A stretch of 64,000 bases of DNA. Source: Gemmata sp051859125 (GTDB lineage Bacteria > Planctomycetota > Planctomycetia > Gemmatales > Gemmataceae). This document shows, in pieces, positions 24,529 through 33,114 of this stretch. The stretch spans positions 9,148-73,147 of the forward strand of contig NZ_JBHYGG010000135.1 in the NCBI RefSeq assembly GCF_051859125.1, read 5' to 3'. Within the stretch, counting starts at the first letter, position 1, and each line of letters begins with the position of its first letter. A program made the position numbers and the translations under genes. The notes beneath the pieces were generated by a model. The model had not been told where the DNA came from. It did not search any database and worked only from the letters and a program-made list of their open reading frames with translations.

Positions 24529-25959
24529 CTACCTCTTCGGCAGCAGCGCCTTCAGCTGCTTCACCGTGTCGGCGTGCGCGGGGTCCTCGGCGAGGTTATT
24601 CAGCTCGCCCGGGTCCTTCTCGTAGTCGAAGAGCTGCACCCCCTTCTTGCCGCCGTCCCACTCGGTGTACCGGTACCGCTCGGTGCGGACCGAGGTGCCC
24701 AGGAACCACGGGTTTTTGCCGACGACCTCGCCGGTCGTGGTCGGCGTCCCGCGGCTCACCTGCGTGACCGCGGGCCGGTCCCACTGCGCGGCCGGGTCGG
24801 CGAGCAGCGGCTTCAGGCTCACGCCGTCGGTCTTCGGGGCCTCCGCACCGGCGAGGTCCGCGAGCGTCGCGTGCAGGTCCACGAGTTCGACCGTCCGCGG
24901 GCACGCCCTGCCGTTCCCCTTCGCCCGCGGGTCGTAGACGACGAGCGGCACCCGGGCCGAGTTCTCGAACAGGCTCATCTTCTGCCACAGCCCGTGCTCG
25001 CCGAGGTGGTACCCGTGGTCGCTCATGAACACCACGATCGTCTTGTCGGCGAGCTTCTGTTGCTCCAGCGCGTCGAGCACGACGCCGACCTGGGCGTCCA
25101 TGAACGTCGTCGAGGCGTGGTACGCCTGGAGCGCCTTGCGGCGCAGGTCGTCGGTGAGCTTTTCCTGCTCGGGCTTGGCGCTGCCGAACGCCGGGGCCGG
25201 GCCGGCCGCGCGGTGGCCCTCGGGCACCTCGGGGAGCTTGAATTTCTCGGGCGGGTACATCTCGAAGTACTTCTTCGGCGCGACGTACGGGGTGTGCGGG
25301 CGGAAGAACCCGCACGCGAGGAAGAACGGCTTGCCCTTGTTCGCCGCGAGTTGCTTCACCACCTCGGCGGCGATCTTCCCGTCGGTCTGCTCGGCGTCGG
25401 TGCCGTCGGCCGCGAGCCAGCTCAGCACGCCGCCGTACCGGCCCGAGCCCTTCGCGTTCGGGTTCAACGAGAAGATCAGGTCCTTCTCCTCGTCGTCCTT
25501 GTCGCGGCCCCGGGGGTTCACGGTGAACTGCCAGCTCGGCTTGTCGTCGAGCCCGTCGGTGCCGATCTGGCCCGGCACGCCGTAGTGGTACAGCTTGCCG
25601 ACGCGGGTGACGGCGTACCCGGCCCTCTGGAACGTCTGGCCGAGGCTCTGCGCGTCGGGCACGGTCTGGCGGAACTGCGTGGCGTTCTCGTACACCTTGA
25701 GCGTGTCGGGCCGGAGCCCGGTGAGGAAGCTCGCCCGGCTCGGGTTGCACAGCGGGAACTGGCAGTACGCCCGGTCGAACCGCACGCCCCGGGCCGCGAG
25801 CTTGTCGATGTTGGGGGTGGTGCCGACGGGGCTCCCGTAGCAGCCCAGGGTGTTGTTGGTGAGGTCGTCGGAGACGATGAGCAGCACGTTCATCTTCTCG
25901 GCGGCGACGGCCGGCGGGGCGCACGCGAGCAGCAGTGCGGCGGCGAGGCAGCGGGTCAT
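24529..25959 (-). CDS. Sulfatase (formylglycine-dependent, iduronate-2-sulfatase-like)
   Basis: The protein has 476 residues from ATG 25959, which gives the signal peptide MTRCLAAALLLACAPPAVAAE; the upstream in-frame extension to 26046 is disfavoured. The catalytic motif is CNPSRASFLTG with Cys71, to be converted to formylglycine by an FGE-type enzyme. Metal ligands include D31 and D32 (VSDDLTNN) and MSDHGYHLGEHGLW further on. The order of motifs fits the iduronate-2-sulfatase-like (S1_7) group that removes sulfate from polysaccharides in the periplasm. The gene ends convergently 34 bp from the epimerase gene and follows a coiled-coil gene by 25 bp. Confidence 0.95.
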   Translation of the reverse strand: MTRCLAAALLLACAPPAVAAEKMNVLLIVSDDLTNNTLGCYGSPVGTTPNIDKLAARGVRFDRAYCQFPLCNPSRASFLTGLRPDTLKVYENATQFRQTVPDAQSLGQTFQRAGYAVTRVGKLYHYGVPGQIGTDGLDDKPSWQFTVNPRGRDKDDEEKDLIFSLNPNAKGSGRYGGVLSWLAADGTDAEQTDGKIAAEVVKQLAANKGKPFFLACGFFRPHTPYVAPKKYFEMYPPEKFKLPEVPEGHRAAGPAPAFGSAKPEQEKLTDDLRRKALQAYHASTTFMDAQVGVVLDALEQQKLADKTIVVFMSDHGYHLGEHGLWQKMSLFENSARVPLVVYDPRAKGNGRACPRTVELVDLHATLADLAGAEAPKTDGVSLKPLLADPAAQWDRPAVTQVSRGTPTTTGEVVGKNPWFLGTSVRTERYRYTEWDGGKKGVQLFDYEKDPGELNNLAEDPAHADTVKQLKALLPKR

Positions 25960-25984
25960 GCGGGGCACCGGGGGAAAGGAGAAG

Positions 25985-26521
25985 TCACGCGGCTCGGAAG
26001 AAGAACAATCGAATCGCGACGCTGACGAGAAGCGTGAGGATGGCACCGAGCATCCACTTCATGAGCGCCATGTCACCGGCGTGCTTGGCCTGGAACGTGT
26101 CGATCCGAGCGTTGAGCTTGAGGCTCTCGTCGGCGATCTTGTGCTCCAATCGTTCGACGGCCACGTCCAGGCGGGTGTTGGTATCGGCGATCTTGCGTTC
26201 GAGCCGCTCCGCTGCCGCCTCGAGTTCGCGGCGCATGTCCCTGGCGACCTGATCGAGGTCCGCCTTCGCGGCCTTCGCAGCGCGGTCGATCTCGGCGCGG
26301 AGTTCCTTCGCGACGCGGTCGATCTCGCTTTCGAGGTGCTTCACCGCGCGGTCGAGGCTGCTCTCGAGTCGCGCGATGTCTTCCTGCGTCGCGAGTTCCT
26401 TGAAGTTGGTCTGAACGATCTCGGCGAACGCGCGCGTCTGCGCCTCGGCCTGCTCGGGCGGGATGCCAGCGGCCTTGAGCGTGTTCGCGAACTTGAGGGT
26501 ATCGAACGTGGCAACGGCCAT
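25985..26521 (-). CDS. DUF1640-like coiled-coil membrane protein
   Basis: The protein has 178 residues from ATG 26521 (MAVATFDTLKFANTLKAAG), preferred over the upstream start at 26536 because DUF1640-type proteins begin this way. Residues about 40-150 are a long heptad-patterned coiled coil with repeated motifs such as LERKIAD and RAEIDRAAK. The C-terminus holds one membrane helix, MLGAILTLLVSVAIRLFFF. Bacterial homologues are often found in mobile or accessory regions, and their function is unknown; a link to the mitochondrial MCUR1 fold has been proposed for the family. It lies 25 bp upstream of the sulfatase ATG. Confidence 0.75.
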   Translation of the reverse strand: MAVATFDTLKFANTLKAAGIPPEQAEAQTRAFAEIVQTNFKELATQEDIARLESSLDRAVKHLESEIDRVAKELRAEIDRAAKAAKADLDQVARDMRRELEAAAERLERKIADTNTRLDVAVERLEHKIADESLKLNARIDTFQAKHAGDMALMKWMLGAILTLLVSVAIRLFFFRAA

Positions 26522-26563
26522 GTCCACCTCGGGCACGGGTGCGGGGGCACCACATCATATCAG

Positions 26564-26597
26564 AGCGTGCCCACGGCCCGGTAGCCGTGGGCACGCT
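26564..26597. terminator. Hairpin downstream of DUF1080 gene (probable terminator)
   Basis: Perfect 14-bp arms AGCGTGCCCACGGC / GCCGTGGGCACGCT with a 6-nt loop, 5 bp past the minus-strand stop at 26603. No U-run follows on either strand, so termination may depend on stem strength or on Rho. Confidence 0.6.
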
Positions 26598-26602
26598 GCG
26601 GG

Positions 26603-27637
26603 TCACTTCACGGGCACGACCCAGACGTTCCGGTACACGACTGGGTCGCCGTGGTTCTGGAACTGGAACGGGCCGGGGGCCGGGGCCTCCTTCTGGCCGC
26701 CGGGGCACTCCTTCGGGAACTCCACGTTGTCCTGGACCACCACCCCGTTGTGGACGAGCGTCAAGCGGCCGTTCTTGGTCTTCTTGCCGTCGGCGTCGAA
26801 CTGGGCCGGGGTGAAGTCGATGTCGTAGGTCTGCCACACCATCGGCGGCAGGCACATGTTCTCCCTCGGCTTGTGCTGCGTGTAGATCCCGCCGCACTCG
26901 TTGTTCTCGCCGCTCAGCCCGAAGCTGTCGAGCACCTGGCACTCGTACCGGTCCTGGAAGTACACGCCGCTGTTGCCCCGGCCCTGGCCGGAGCTGTGCG
27001 GCATCCACGGGAGGCGGAACTCGACGTGCGCCGTGAACGCCTGGAACTTCTCCTTGCTCTTCACGCCCACGCCGAGGAACGTGCCGTCCGACAGCTTCAC
27101 GAGCTTGCCGCCCTCCCAGTTCTTCTCGTCCCCCTCCTTGGCGAACAGCACCACGGCCCCGTCCGGCGGCTGCTTGCCGAGGGTCGGCGACTTCCGCTCG
27201 ACGCGGGCGAGCGCGCCCTCGTCGCCGCCGACGCGGATGCGGGACTTGTCGCCGGCGATGGTGCCCTCGATGTCCTTGCCGGTGATGGCGACGGTGCCGT
27301 CGTCGCCCCGCTTGGCGGCCGCCTTCATCGTGGTCTTGCGGTCCCACCCGTCGCCGGGGAGCCCGCCCTTGAGCACCTTCACCTCGAACTCGCCCTGGCC
27401 GCGGGCGATCACCTGCACGCCGTACTTGTTCTTGTCCTGGTTGTTGGCCAGTTCGGCGACGTACTCGCCCTGCACGGCGTAGTCCTTGTCCCTGGCGACC
27501 TCGGTGGGCTCGTTGAGCGCGATCCGCTCCTTCTTCTTGGGTGCGTCGGTCTTCTTCGCGTCCTGGGTGCGGGCGGGGAGCGCGGCCGCGGCGACGAGGC
27601 CGGCGGCCAGCGCGCCGCAGAGCAACGTGCGGAACAT
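26603..27637 (-). CDS. Exported DUF1080 protein with N-terminal extension
   Basis: The protein has 344 residues from ATG 27637, which gives the signal peptide MFRTLLCGALAAGLVAAAALPARTQ. Residues 30-150 form an extra domain (EPTEVARDKDYAVQGEYVAEL, VIARGQGEFEVKVLKGGLPGDGWD) that planctomycete DUF1080 proteins often carry. The C-terminal 190 residues are the jelly roll, with FTAHVEFRLPW, GRGNSGVYFQDRYECQVLDSFG and VWQTYDIDF. The role is periplasmic sugar binding or 3-keto-glycoside cleavage by family. It is divergent from the DUF3500 gene across a 235-bp region. Confidence 0.9.
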   Translation of the reverse strand: MFRTLLCGALAAGLVAAAALPARTQDAKKTDAPKKKERIALNEPTEVARDKDYAVQGEYVAELANNQDKNKYGVQVIARGQGEFEVKVLKGGLPGDGWDRKTTMKAAAKRGDDGTVAITGKDIEGTIAGDKSRIRVGGDEGALARVERKSPTLGKQPPDGAVVLFAKEGDEKNWEGGKLVKLSDGTFLGVGVKSKEKFQAFTAHVEFRLPWMPHSSGQGRGNSGVYFQDRYECQVLDSFGLSGENNECGGIYTQHKPRENMCLPPMVWQTYDIDFTPAQFDADGKKTKNGRLTLVHNGVVVQDNVEFPKECPGGQKEAPAPGPFQFQNHGDPVVYRNVWVVPVK

Positions 27638-27872
27638 GGTGGGTCCTGGGTGGGAAAGAGGGAGGCGGGCACCGCCGGAGGCGGCACGCTTATTGTCAAC
27701 GGGCGGCGGCACGGGTCAATGGGGGAACGGGCCGGGGAACGTGACAAACCCGGGCCCCGGGTCGCCCGGCCGCCCGTTCTCATTTCGTTCTCCCGTGACA
27801 CACCCGCCCGGATGCGGTCTAATGGGCGCAGTCGTTCCCTCGCCCGGTCACACCCTCCCGCGGAGCCCTTCC

Positions 27873-28922
27873 ATGACGGCTGCCAAGAACCCGTGCCCCG
27901 ACTGCGCTTCGCCGCCGCAACTCGCCCGCCGCGACTTCATCCGCGTCCTGGGCGCGTCGGCGGCCGCGCTCGCCGTCGGCGGGCTGTCGCCGGTGTCCCC
28001 GCTGTCCCCGCTCCAGAAGGCCCGCGCCGCCCGTGCCGAGAAGCAGGCCCAGGCCGAGGGGCTCGTGGTCGAGCTGTTCAAGTCGATGGACCCGGACCAG
28101 AAGAAGAAGCTCGTGCTGCCCTGGGACGCGCCCGCGAAGGCCGGCGGGCTCCCGGCCCGGCTCGTGACGGTCAACGCGCCGGTCACCAAGGACTCGGTCA
28201 TCGGCCTGGGGTACGACAAGAAGCAGGCCGAGCTCCTCGACCGCATCTTCCGCTCGATCTGCAACGGCGAGGAGGGGTACAAGCGGCTCAGCCGCAACGG
28301 GAAGTTCGACAACAGCGGGGCGTTCGAGAACTCCGGCGCGCTGCTGTACGGCGACCCGACCGAGGGGAAGAAGTTCTCGCTCGTGTTCGCCTCGCACCAC
28401 CTCACCGTGCGGTGCGACGGGAACTCCGAGGAGGCCACCGCGTTCGGCGGCCCGCTGTACTACGGCCACAGCCCCAAGGGGTTCGCCAGCACCAACGTGT
28501 TCGCGTACCAGGCCAAGGCGGTCGGCGCGGTGTTCGAGTCGCTCACCGAGGCGCAGCGGAAGTCCACGCTGCTCGACAACCGCAAGTGGACCGACGACCA
28601 CGGCAAGATGAAGCTGCCCGCTAAGGACGCGAAGCCGGCCGGCCTGGCCTACGCCGACATGACCAGGGAGCAGAAGGAACTGACCGAGAAGGCGATGAAG
28701 GAACTCGTCTCCCCGTACCGCAAGGAGGACGGCGACGAGGTGATGGAGATCGTGAAGGCCAACGGCGGGATGGAGAAGCTGTCGCTCGCGTTCTACAAGG
28801 ACGAGCACACCGAGAAGGAAGGGTGGAGCTTCTGGCGGCTCGAGGGCCCGGGGTTCGTCTGGAGCTTCCGCGCCCTGGAGCACATCCACACGTTCGTGAA
28901 CATCGGCTCGAAGCTGGCGTGA
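27873..28922 (+). CDS. DUF3500-family Tat-exported protein
   Basis: The protein has 349 residues from ATG 27873, with GGAG 7 bp upstream. A twin-arginine leader is present (ARRDFIRVLGASAAALAVGG near residues 18-37). The mature protein matches the DUF3500 pattern: a Met-Asp-Pro-Asp-Gln-rich helix (SMDPDQKKKLVLPW), then GAFENSGALLYGDP, SHHLTVRCDGNS and a C-terminal FRALEHIHTFVNIGS. No function is established for the family. The two HH/HIH-containing stretches could bind metal, but this is inference. A strong terminator follows at 28930. Confidence 0.72.
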   Translation: MTAAKNPCPDCASPPQLARRDFIRVLGASAAALAVGGLSPVSPLSPLQKARAARAEKQAQAEGLVVELFKSMDPDQKKKLVLPWDAPAKAGGLPARLVTVNAPVTKDSVIGLGYDKKQAELLDRIFRSICNGEEGYKRLSRNGKFDNSGAFENSGALLYGDPTEGKKFSLVFASHHLTVRCDGNSEEATAFGGPLYYGHSPKGFASTNVFAYQAKAVGAVFESLTEAQRKSTLLDNRKWTDDHGKMKLPAKDAKPAGLAYADMTREQKELTEKAMKELVSPYRKEDGDEVMEIVKANGGMEKLSLAFYKDEHTEKEGWSFWRLEGPGFVWSFRALEHIHTFVNIGSKLA

Positions 28923-28929
28923 CCAACTG

Positions 28930-28959
28930 GGCCCACCCGTCGCGACGGGTGGGCCTTTT
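28930..28959 (+). terminator. Intrinsic terminator between convergent genes
   Basis: A 26-bp perfect palindrome, GGCCCACCCGTCG and its complement, is followed by TTTT (28956-28959). It begins 8 bp after the DUF3500 stop and ends just before the DUF1559 stop, so it can serve both strands. The core CCCGTCGCGACGGG recurs in the hairpin upstream of proS (43510-43537). Confidence 0.85.
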
Positions 28960-28962
28960 CGC

Positions 28963-29880
28963 TCAATAGTCGTCGCTCACCACTTCGCCTCCGGCCCGGG
29001 TGCCGAGCGCCTCCCACGCCTGCGCGTTGATCGTGTTGCGGATCGGCCGCACCGACCCGTCGCAGAACACGAAGTTCACCCCCTGGATGTGGTTGCTGGT
29101 CGTGTCCTCGACGTGGCCGAGCGAGTTGTTCGGCACCCGCGGGGGATCTTCGGTCGCCTCGCCGGTGTTCGTCAGGCACAGCGTCGGCGGCCCCTCGTGG
29201 TCGTACCCCGAGACGAGCGGCGGGTTCGCCGAGCCGGTCACCGCGCCCACCCACGTCGTCTGCGGCGACTTCTTGAACGACCGCTCGCCCACCATCAGCG
29301 TGCTGCTCGTCCCGTCGGTGATGCCCCCCACCTTCATCCGGCTGTTGCGGTACAGCACCCCGTTGCCGCTGTCCGGGAACGCGGTGACCTCGAACGTCCC
29401 GCCGACGCCGACGTAGTTCGCGAACGCCACGTCGCAGATCCCCGGGCCGCCCTCGGCCGCGGCGGTGAACGTCAGCACCCCGGCCGCGTCCGACGGGCAC
29501 AGGAACAGCGGGATCGACTGGGTGCGGGCCGCGGCGTTGGCCGAGTTCGCGATGTCGAGATTGAAGTTGATCTTCGCCGCGAGGTTCCCCTGTTCCAGGT
29601 CCGGCAGCAGGTGCGCCGCCCAACCCCACCCCGGCCCGGTCCCCTCGGCGTCGAGCACCGGCGCACCCGAGGTGAACCCGTCCGGGAAGTGCCCCATGCG
29701 GCCGTGGTAGTTGTGCATCGCCAGGCCGATCTGCTTCAGGTTGTTCTGGCACTTCAGGCGGGCGGCCGCCTCGCGGACCTTCTGGACCGCGGGCAGGAGC
29801 AACCCGATCAGCACCGCGATGATCGCGATGACGACCAGCAGTTCGATGAGCGTAAAGGCGCGTCGTGTGGCGACCGGCAT
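28963..29880 (-). CDS. DUF1559 pseudopilin-like protein (second copy)
   Basis: The protein has 305 residues from ATG 29880, chosen because GGGAGG lies 8 bp upstream; the in-frame GTG at 29895 overlaps that site. It has the pilin-like N-terminus FTLIELLVVIAIIAVLIGLL and the C-terminal H-x9-DG motif (HIQGVNFVFCDG). From AFT to LKQ, 43 residues are identical to the copy at 13138-14100, while the rest differs strongly. It is expected at the cell envelope, possibly as a type II secretion-linked pseudopilin. A gene for an exported protein of unknown function lies 114 bp upstream. Confidence 0.93.
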   Translation of the reverse strand: MPVATRRAFTLIELLVVIAIIAVLIGLLLPAVQKVREAAARLKCQNNLKQIGLAMHNYHGRMGHFPDGFTSGAPVLDAEGTGPGWGWAAHLLPDLEQGNLAAKINFNLDIANSANAAARTQSIPLFLCPSDAAGVLTFTAAAEGGPGICDVAFANYVGVGGTFEVTAFPDSGNGVLYRNSRMKVGGITDGTSSTLMVGERSFKKSPQTTWVGAVTGSANPPLVSGYDHEGPPTLCLTNTGEATEDPPRVPNNSLGHVEDTTSNHIQGVNFVFCDGSVRPIRNTINAQAWEALGTRAGGEVVSDDY

Positions 29881-29994
29881 GGTGCATCCTCCCACGGGGA
29901 CATGCCCCCGTGGGAATCAGGATACACAAGGTTATACGATGTGCAACACGACTGCGGCGGTTTCTGACGAGAATGAACCTCGCGCGAACCGGGG

Positions 29995-30708
29995 TCACTT
30001 CGGCGGGCCGAGCAGCTCCTCGGCCCGTCGCGGGTGCTTCTGGACGTAGTTGGCGATGACCCCGAAGAAGTCGAGCAGTTGCTCGGCGGCGTCCTCGGCG
30101 ATCTTCGGCGCGGTCGGGCCGATGGCGCGCAGCGCGAGGTTCGCGGCCCGGCTGTCGCTGTGCATGTACGCCTGGGCCGTCGGCGCGAACATGGCCACGC
30201 CGTCCTTCTCGACCTTGCGCGGGTGCGACACCACGATCACGCCCTGCACGGGGATCGGCGGGGCGAGCTTGCTCGCCTTCACCTTGCCGGTCGCGTACCA
30301 CACCCGGCCGTCCGGGAACGTGCCGACCGTCTGCCACACGACCTCGCTGCCGAACTCGTCGCCCCAGGCGAACTTCCCGCTCCCGAGGTCGGTGATGGTG
30401 ATGCTCGGCACCTTGAGCCGCTGCCACGCCAGCGCCACCCGGTCCGGGTGCTCGAACAGCCACTCGTACAGGGCGACCGTGCAGACCACGTCCTCGCCCT
30501 TCGCCTTCGTCGCGATGGTCGGGTTGCGGACGCACTTCATGACCGCGTCGCGGAACTCCGGCCGCACGACCTCTTCGAGCGCCCGGGGCGGGCCGCTCGC
30601 CGCGGCCCCGGCCGGTGCCGGGGGGGAACCCGGCGGGGCGGCCTGTGCGGTCGCGACACCAAGGGCACCGGCCAGGAACGCGCTCAACACCCGGTTCACC
30701 GGTTGCAT
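29995..30708 (-). CDS. Exported protein of unknown function
   Basis: The protein has 237 residues from ATG 30708. The signal peptide is NRVLSAFLAGALGVATAQAAPPG, then a Pro/Ala linker. The mature part has a mixed alpha/beta look: ALEEVVRPEFRDAVMKCVRNPTI, a strand-rich centre (GSGKFAWGDEFGSEVVWQTVGTFPDGRVWYATG), and a C-terminal helix with EQLLDFFGVIANYVQKHPRRAEELLG. I do not recognise the family; proteins of this type recur in planctomycetes. A divergent HEAT-like gene lies 161 bp away. Confidence 0.65.
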   Translation of the reverse strand: MQPVNRVLSAFLAGALGVATAQAAPPGSPPAPAGAAASGPPRALEEVVRPEFRDAVMKCVRNPTIATKAKGEDVVCTVALYEWLFEHPDRVALAWQRLKVPSITITDLGSGKFAWGDEFGSEVVWQTVGTFPDGRVWYATGKVKASKLAPPIPVQGVIVVSHPRKVEKDGVAMFAPTAQAYMHSDSRAANLALRAIGPTAPKIAEDAAEQLLDFFGVIANYVQKHPRRAEELLGPPK

Positions 30709-30869
30709 GGGTCACCTCGCCCGGGAGAACAGGCTCCGCCATCATGGATCGAACCCCGACCGCGGCCCGCATGAGTAATTTCGCTTACCACGGCGGGTTG
30801 CCCTTGCCCGGCCTACGCGGTCCGGGTTAGCCTGCCGCGACTCGCGCAGATCGCCAGGAGGGCCGGCTC

Positions 30870-31904
30870 GTGACTCGGAAGCGGAAACTGGTGCTGGGGT
30901 TCGCGGCCGCAGTGGGGCTCGCCGCGGCGGGCCTGGGAACCTGGGCGGGCCTGAACGCGGCCGAGTTGAGGGCGACGTGGGCGGCCCGCCAGGTCCGCAC
31001 CGCGACCAGCGAGGAGGAGCGGGCCGCCGCCGCCGACCGACTGATCGCGCAGGGCGAACCCGGCCTCAAGAAACTGGTCGAACTCGTGCGCTCGCCCGAC
31101 GCGCCGGCCCGTGCGGCCGCGGTCGCCGCACTCGACCGCTACCTCGGCGGCCTGCCCGACGGCGACTCGCGGGCGGTCACCGTCGGGGGCCAGCTCCTCG
31201 ACGCCTTCCCCGCTCTCGACGCCGCCGGCCAGCACGCGGTACTCGAACTCGTTCCGGTTCTGCTCAAGAAGGCCGGCGGCGCGCACGTCGCGAAGTGCCG
31301 GGCGGTCGTCGCCGCGGGGCTGGTGATGCCCGAGCCCGCGACCCGGGTGTTCACGACCCGGCTCGCGATGCACCCCGACGTGCAGATGCGGGGCGAACTG
31401 GTCCCGCTCCTGGCCGCCCCGGAGGCCGACGTGCGGCGGGCGGCCCTCTTCGCGGTCGCGGCGGCCGAGGGCGAGCCGCTGATCGGCGACGAGGAACTGT
31501 TCCACTATTTGCACGACCCGGACGACGGCGTCCGCAAGGTGTGCCGCGACGCGCTCGTCGGCCGCGACCGCACCGAGACCGAGATCGGCCTGGGCCGCCG
31601 CCTCACCGACCCGGACCCGCTCGAGCGGCTGAAGCTGCTGCTCGACCTGCGGTACGACGACGACGTGGCCGACCCGGACCCGTGGCTGGAGCGGCTGAGC
31701 CGGGACCCGGAACCGGCGGTGCGGGCCGGCGCGGCGCGGGTGGCGATCGAGGTGGCGACCGAGCGGCAGTTGCTGGTGCCCGTGTGGATCGCCCGCGTCT
31801 CGGACACCGACTCGGACGGCACCGTGCGCCGCGTGGCGAAGTTCTTCCGCAAGCAGGCCGCCGCCCGCACCGACCAGCAGATCAAGCAGGTCGGCGCGCC
31901 CTGA
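30870..31904 (+). CDS. HEAT-like repeat protein with N-terminal membrane anchor
   Basis: The protein has 344 residues from GTG 30870, with AGGAGGG about 7 bp upstream. After a basic head (MTRKRKLVLG) comes one membrane segment, FAAAVGLAAAGLGTWAGL. The rest consists of paired helices rich in Ala, Leu, Arg and Asp with HEAT/PBS-lyase-like turns such as RSPDAPARAAAVAALDRYL, AAPEADVRRAALFAVAAAEG, HDPDDGVRKVCRDAL and RDPEPAVRAGAARVAIEVA. Such solenoids mediate protein binding. The mature part probably faces the periplasm or lies at the membrane. No partner is evident. A palindromic element follows the stop by 7 bp. Confidence 0.7.
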   Translation: MTRKRKLVLGFAAAVGLAAAGLGTWAGLNAAELRATWAARQVRTATSEEERAAAADRLIAQGEPGLKKLVELVRSPDAPARAAAVAALDRYLGGLPDGDSRAVTVGGQLLDAFPALDAAGQHAVLELVPVLLKKAGGAHVAKCRAVVAAGLVMPEPATRVFTTRLAMHPDVQMRGELVPLLAAPEADVRRAALFAVAAAEGEPLIGDEELFHYLHDPDDGVRKVCRDALVGRDRTETEIGLGRRLTDPDPLERLKLLLDLRYDDDVADPDPWLERLSRDPEPAVRAGAARVAIEVATERQLLVPVWIARVSDTDSDGTVRRVAKFFRKQAAARTDQQIKQVGAP

Positions 31905-31911
31905 ATCGGTC

Positions 31912-31968
31912 TGGTGGCAGGGGCCTCTGGCCTGTGAGGGCAACACAGGCCAGAGGCCCCTGCCACCA
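31912..31968. repeat. Palindromic element between convergent genes
   Basis: Perfect 25-bp arms (31912-31936, starting TGGTGGCAGGGGCCTCTGG, and 31944-31968) with a 7-nt loop. Each arm contains a smaller palindrome (GGCCTCTGGCC type). It lies between the stops at 31904 and 31979 and resembles family A in layout, sharing an outer TGGTGG and CAGG, but not in the core sequence. Confidence 0.88.
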
Positions 31969-31978
31969 ACACTAACGC

Positions 31979-32662
31979 TCACTCCACGGCGACGAACGGG
32001 CGGATCTTGTCGAGCGTCTTCGGGCCGATGCCCTTGACGCGGTCGAGGTCGGCCGCCGAGCGGAACGGCCTCTCGGCCCGCGCCGCGACGATGTTCTGGG
32101 CCGTCACCGGGCCGATGCCGGGGAGTTGCATCAACTGCTCGGCCGTCGCGGTGTTCACGTTGACCGGCGGGTCGCCCGGCTGGAGCTTCCGGCCCGCACC
32201 GGCCGCCCGCGGGTACGGGGCCGGCACTACCGGCGCCGGGCGGCGCTCCAGCACGAGCGGCTCGCCGGTCGCGGGCACCACGTCCGGCGGGAACGCGGCC
32301 GCCTCCACGCGCACGAACGCCCGCACCTTCTCCAGCGTCGCCGGGCCGACCCCCTTCACCCGCCGCAACTCCTCGACGGACCGGAACGCGCCGCGCTTCT
32401 GCCGGTCGTCGGCGATCTCGCGCGCCAGCGCCGGGCCGAGGCCGGGCACCTGCTCGAGTTCGGCGCGGTCGGCCCGGTTCAGGTCGAGGAGCGCGACCGG
32501 GGCGGGGTCCGTGGGGCGTGCGCCGAGCCACGAGCCGTAGCCGCGGAACGCGAGGAGCCCGAGCGTCACCGCCAAGAACACGCCGAGCGCGACCTGCGCC
32601 GACCGCTGTTGGCTCGCGGCGACCGGAGGCGTGGGCACAGGTGGTGGCGGTTGGGCGTCCAT
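31979..32662 (-). CDS. ComEA-like protein with two helix-hairpin-helix domains
   Basis: The protein has 227 residues from ATG 32662. It has a Pro-rich N-terminus, one membrane helix (QVALGVFLAVTLGLLAFRGYGSW), then two (HhH)2 domains: LLDLNRADRAELEQVPGLGPALAREIADDR with RVKGVGPATLEKVR, and VNVNTATAEQLMQLPGIGPVTAQNIVAAR with RVKGIGPKTLDKIR. Single-domain relatives such as ComEA bind incoming DNA at the outer face of the membrane during competence. The doubled form suggests tighter or two-site DNA binding. No other competence gene is adjacent. The upstream 452 bp (32663-33114) are gene-free and mostly palindromic. Confidence 0.85.
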   Translation of the reverse strand: MDAQPPPPVPTPPVAASQQRSAQVALGVFLAVTLGLLAFRGYGSWLGARPTDPAPVALLDLNRADRAELEQVPGLGPALAREIADDRQKRGAFRSVEELRRVKGVGPATLEKVRAFVRVEAAAFPPDVVPATGEPLVLERRPAPVVPAPYPRAAGAGRKLQPGDPPVNVNTATAEQLMQLPGIGPVTAQNIVAARAERPFRSAADLDRVKGIGPKTLDKIRPFVAVE

Positions 32663-32799
32663 CGACCGTGACGGAGAAGGGGTGCGCGACACCCCGACAT
32701 GATAATCTGTTCGCCGAACGCTCGCCAGAGCCTGAAGCGGGGAACTGGTGGTGCGGGTTGGGGTCGAGAGTAGCTGGGCGAACCCGGAGCGCGAGTTCT

Positions 32800-33049
32800 G
32801 AAGTTGCGCGATTGGTTTGTGGTTCGTAGCCGCGGACGCGGCGACCGAGGGTAGCCAGGGGTGCGGTGCCGGCTCTGCGGCACAAACCCCTGGTGCGTTG
32901 CGTGAAGCGCCTGGGTAGTGTCTGTCGCCCCGTCCAGGGCTGCATGTCACGGGACGCCTCGGACCAGGGGTTTGCTCGCTGCGCTCGCCGCACCCCTGGC
33001 TACCCTCAGTCGCCGCATCCGCGGCTGAAAACCACGAACGCTCAACTTC
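32800..33049. repeat. Compound palindrome of about 250 bp
   Basis: Two imperfect arms of about 50 bp face each other. A perfect 20-bp block lies at 32847-32866 and 32988-33007 (GAGGGTAGCCAGGGGTGCGG and complement). An outer block around AGCCGCGGAxGCGGCGAC continues to GAAGTTG at 32800 and CAACTTC at 33043. A further inner pair AAACCCCTGGT/ACCAGGGGTTT lies at 32884-32894 and 32963-32973. Substitutions in one arm are often not matched in the other. Confidence 0.88.
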
Positions 33050-33060
33050 GATACGCGCCC

Positions 33061-33087
33061 GCGAGGGGGTGCGCCTCACCCCCTCGC
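33061..33087. repeat. Short hairpin, GCGAGGGGGTG type
   Basis: Perfect 11-bp arms (33061-33071, 33077-33087) around CGCCT, 28 bp before the end of the minus-strand cytochrome/WD40 gene. The arm word GCGAGGGGGT and the flank CTGGTGCTC match the larger hairpin at 37881-37926, so the two are probably related. Confidence 0.8.
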
Positions 33088-33114
33088 TGGTGCTCCGGGT
33101 CGCCAGTTCCCGCG

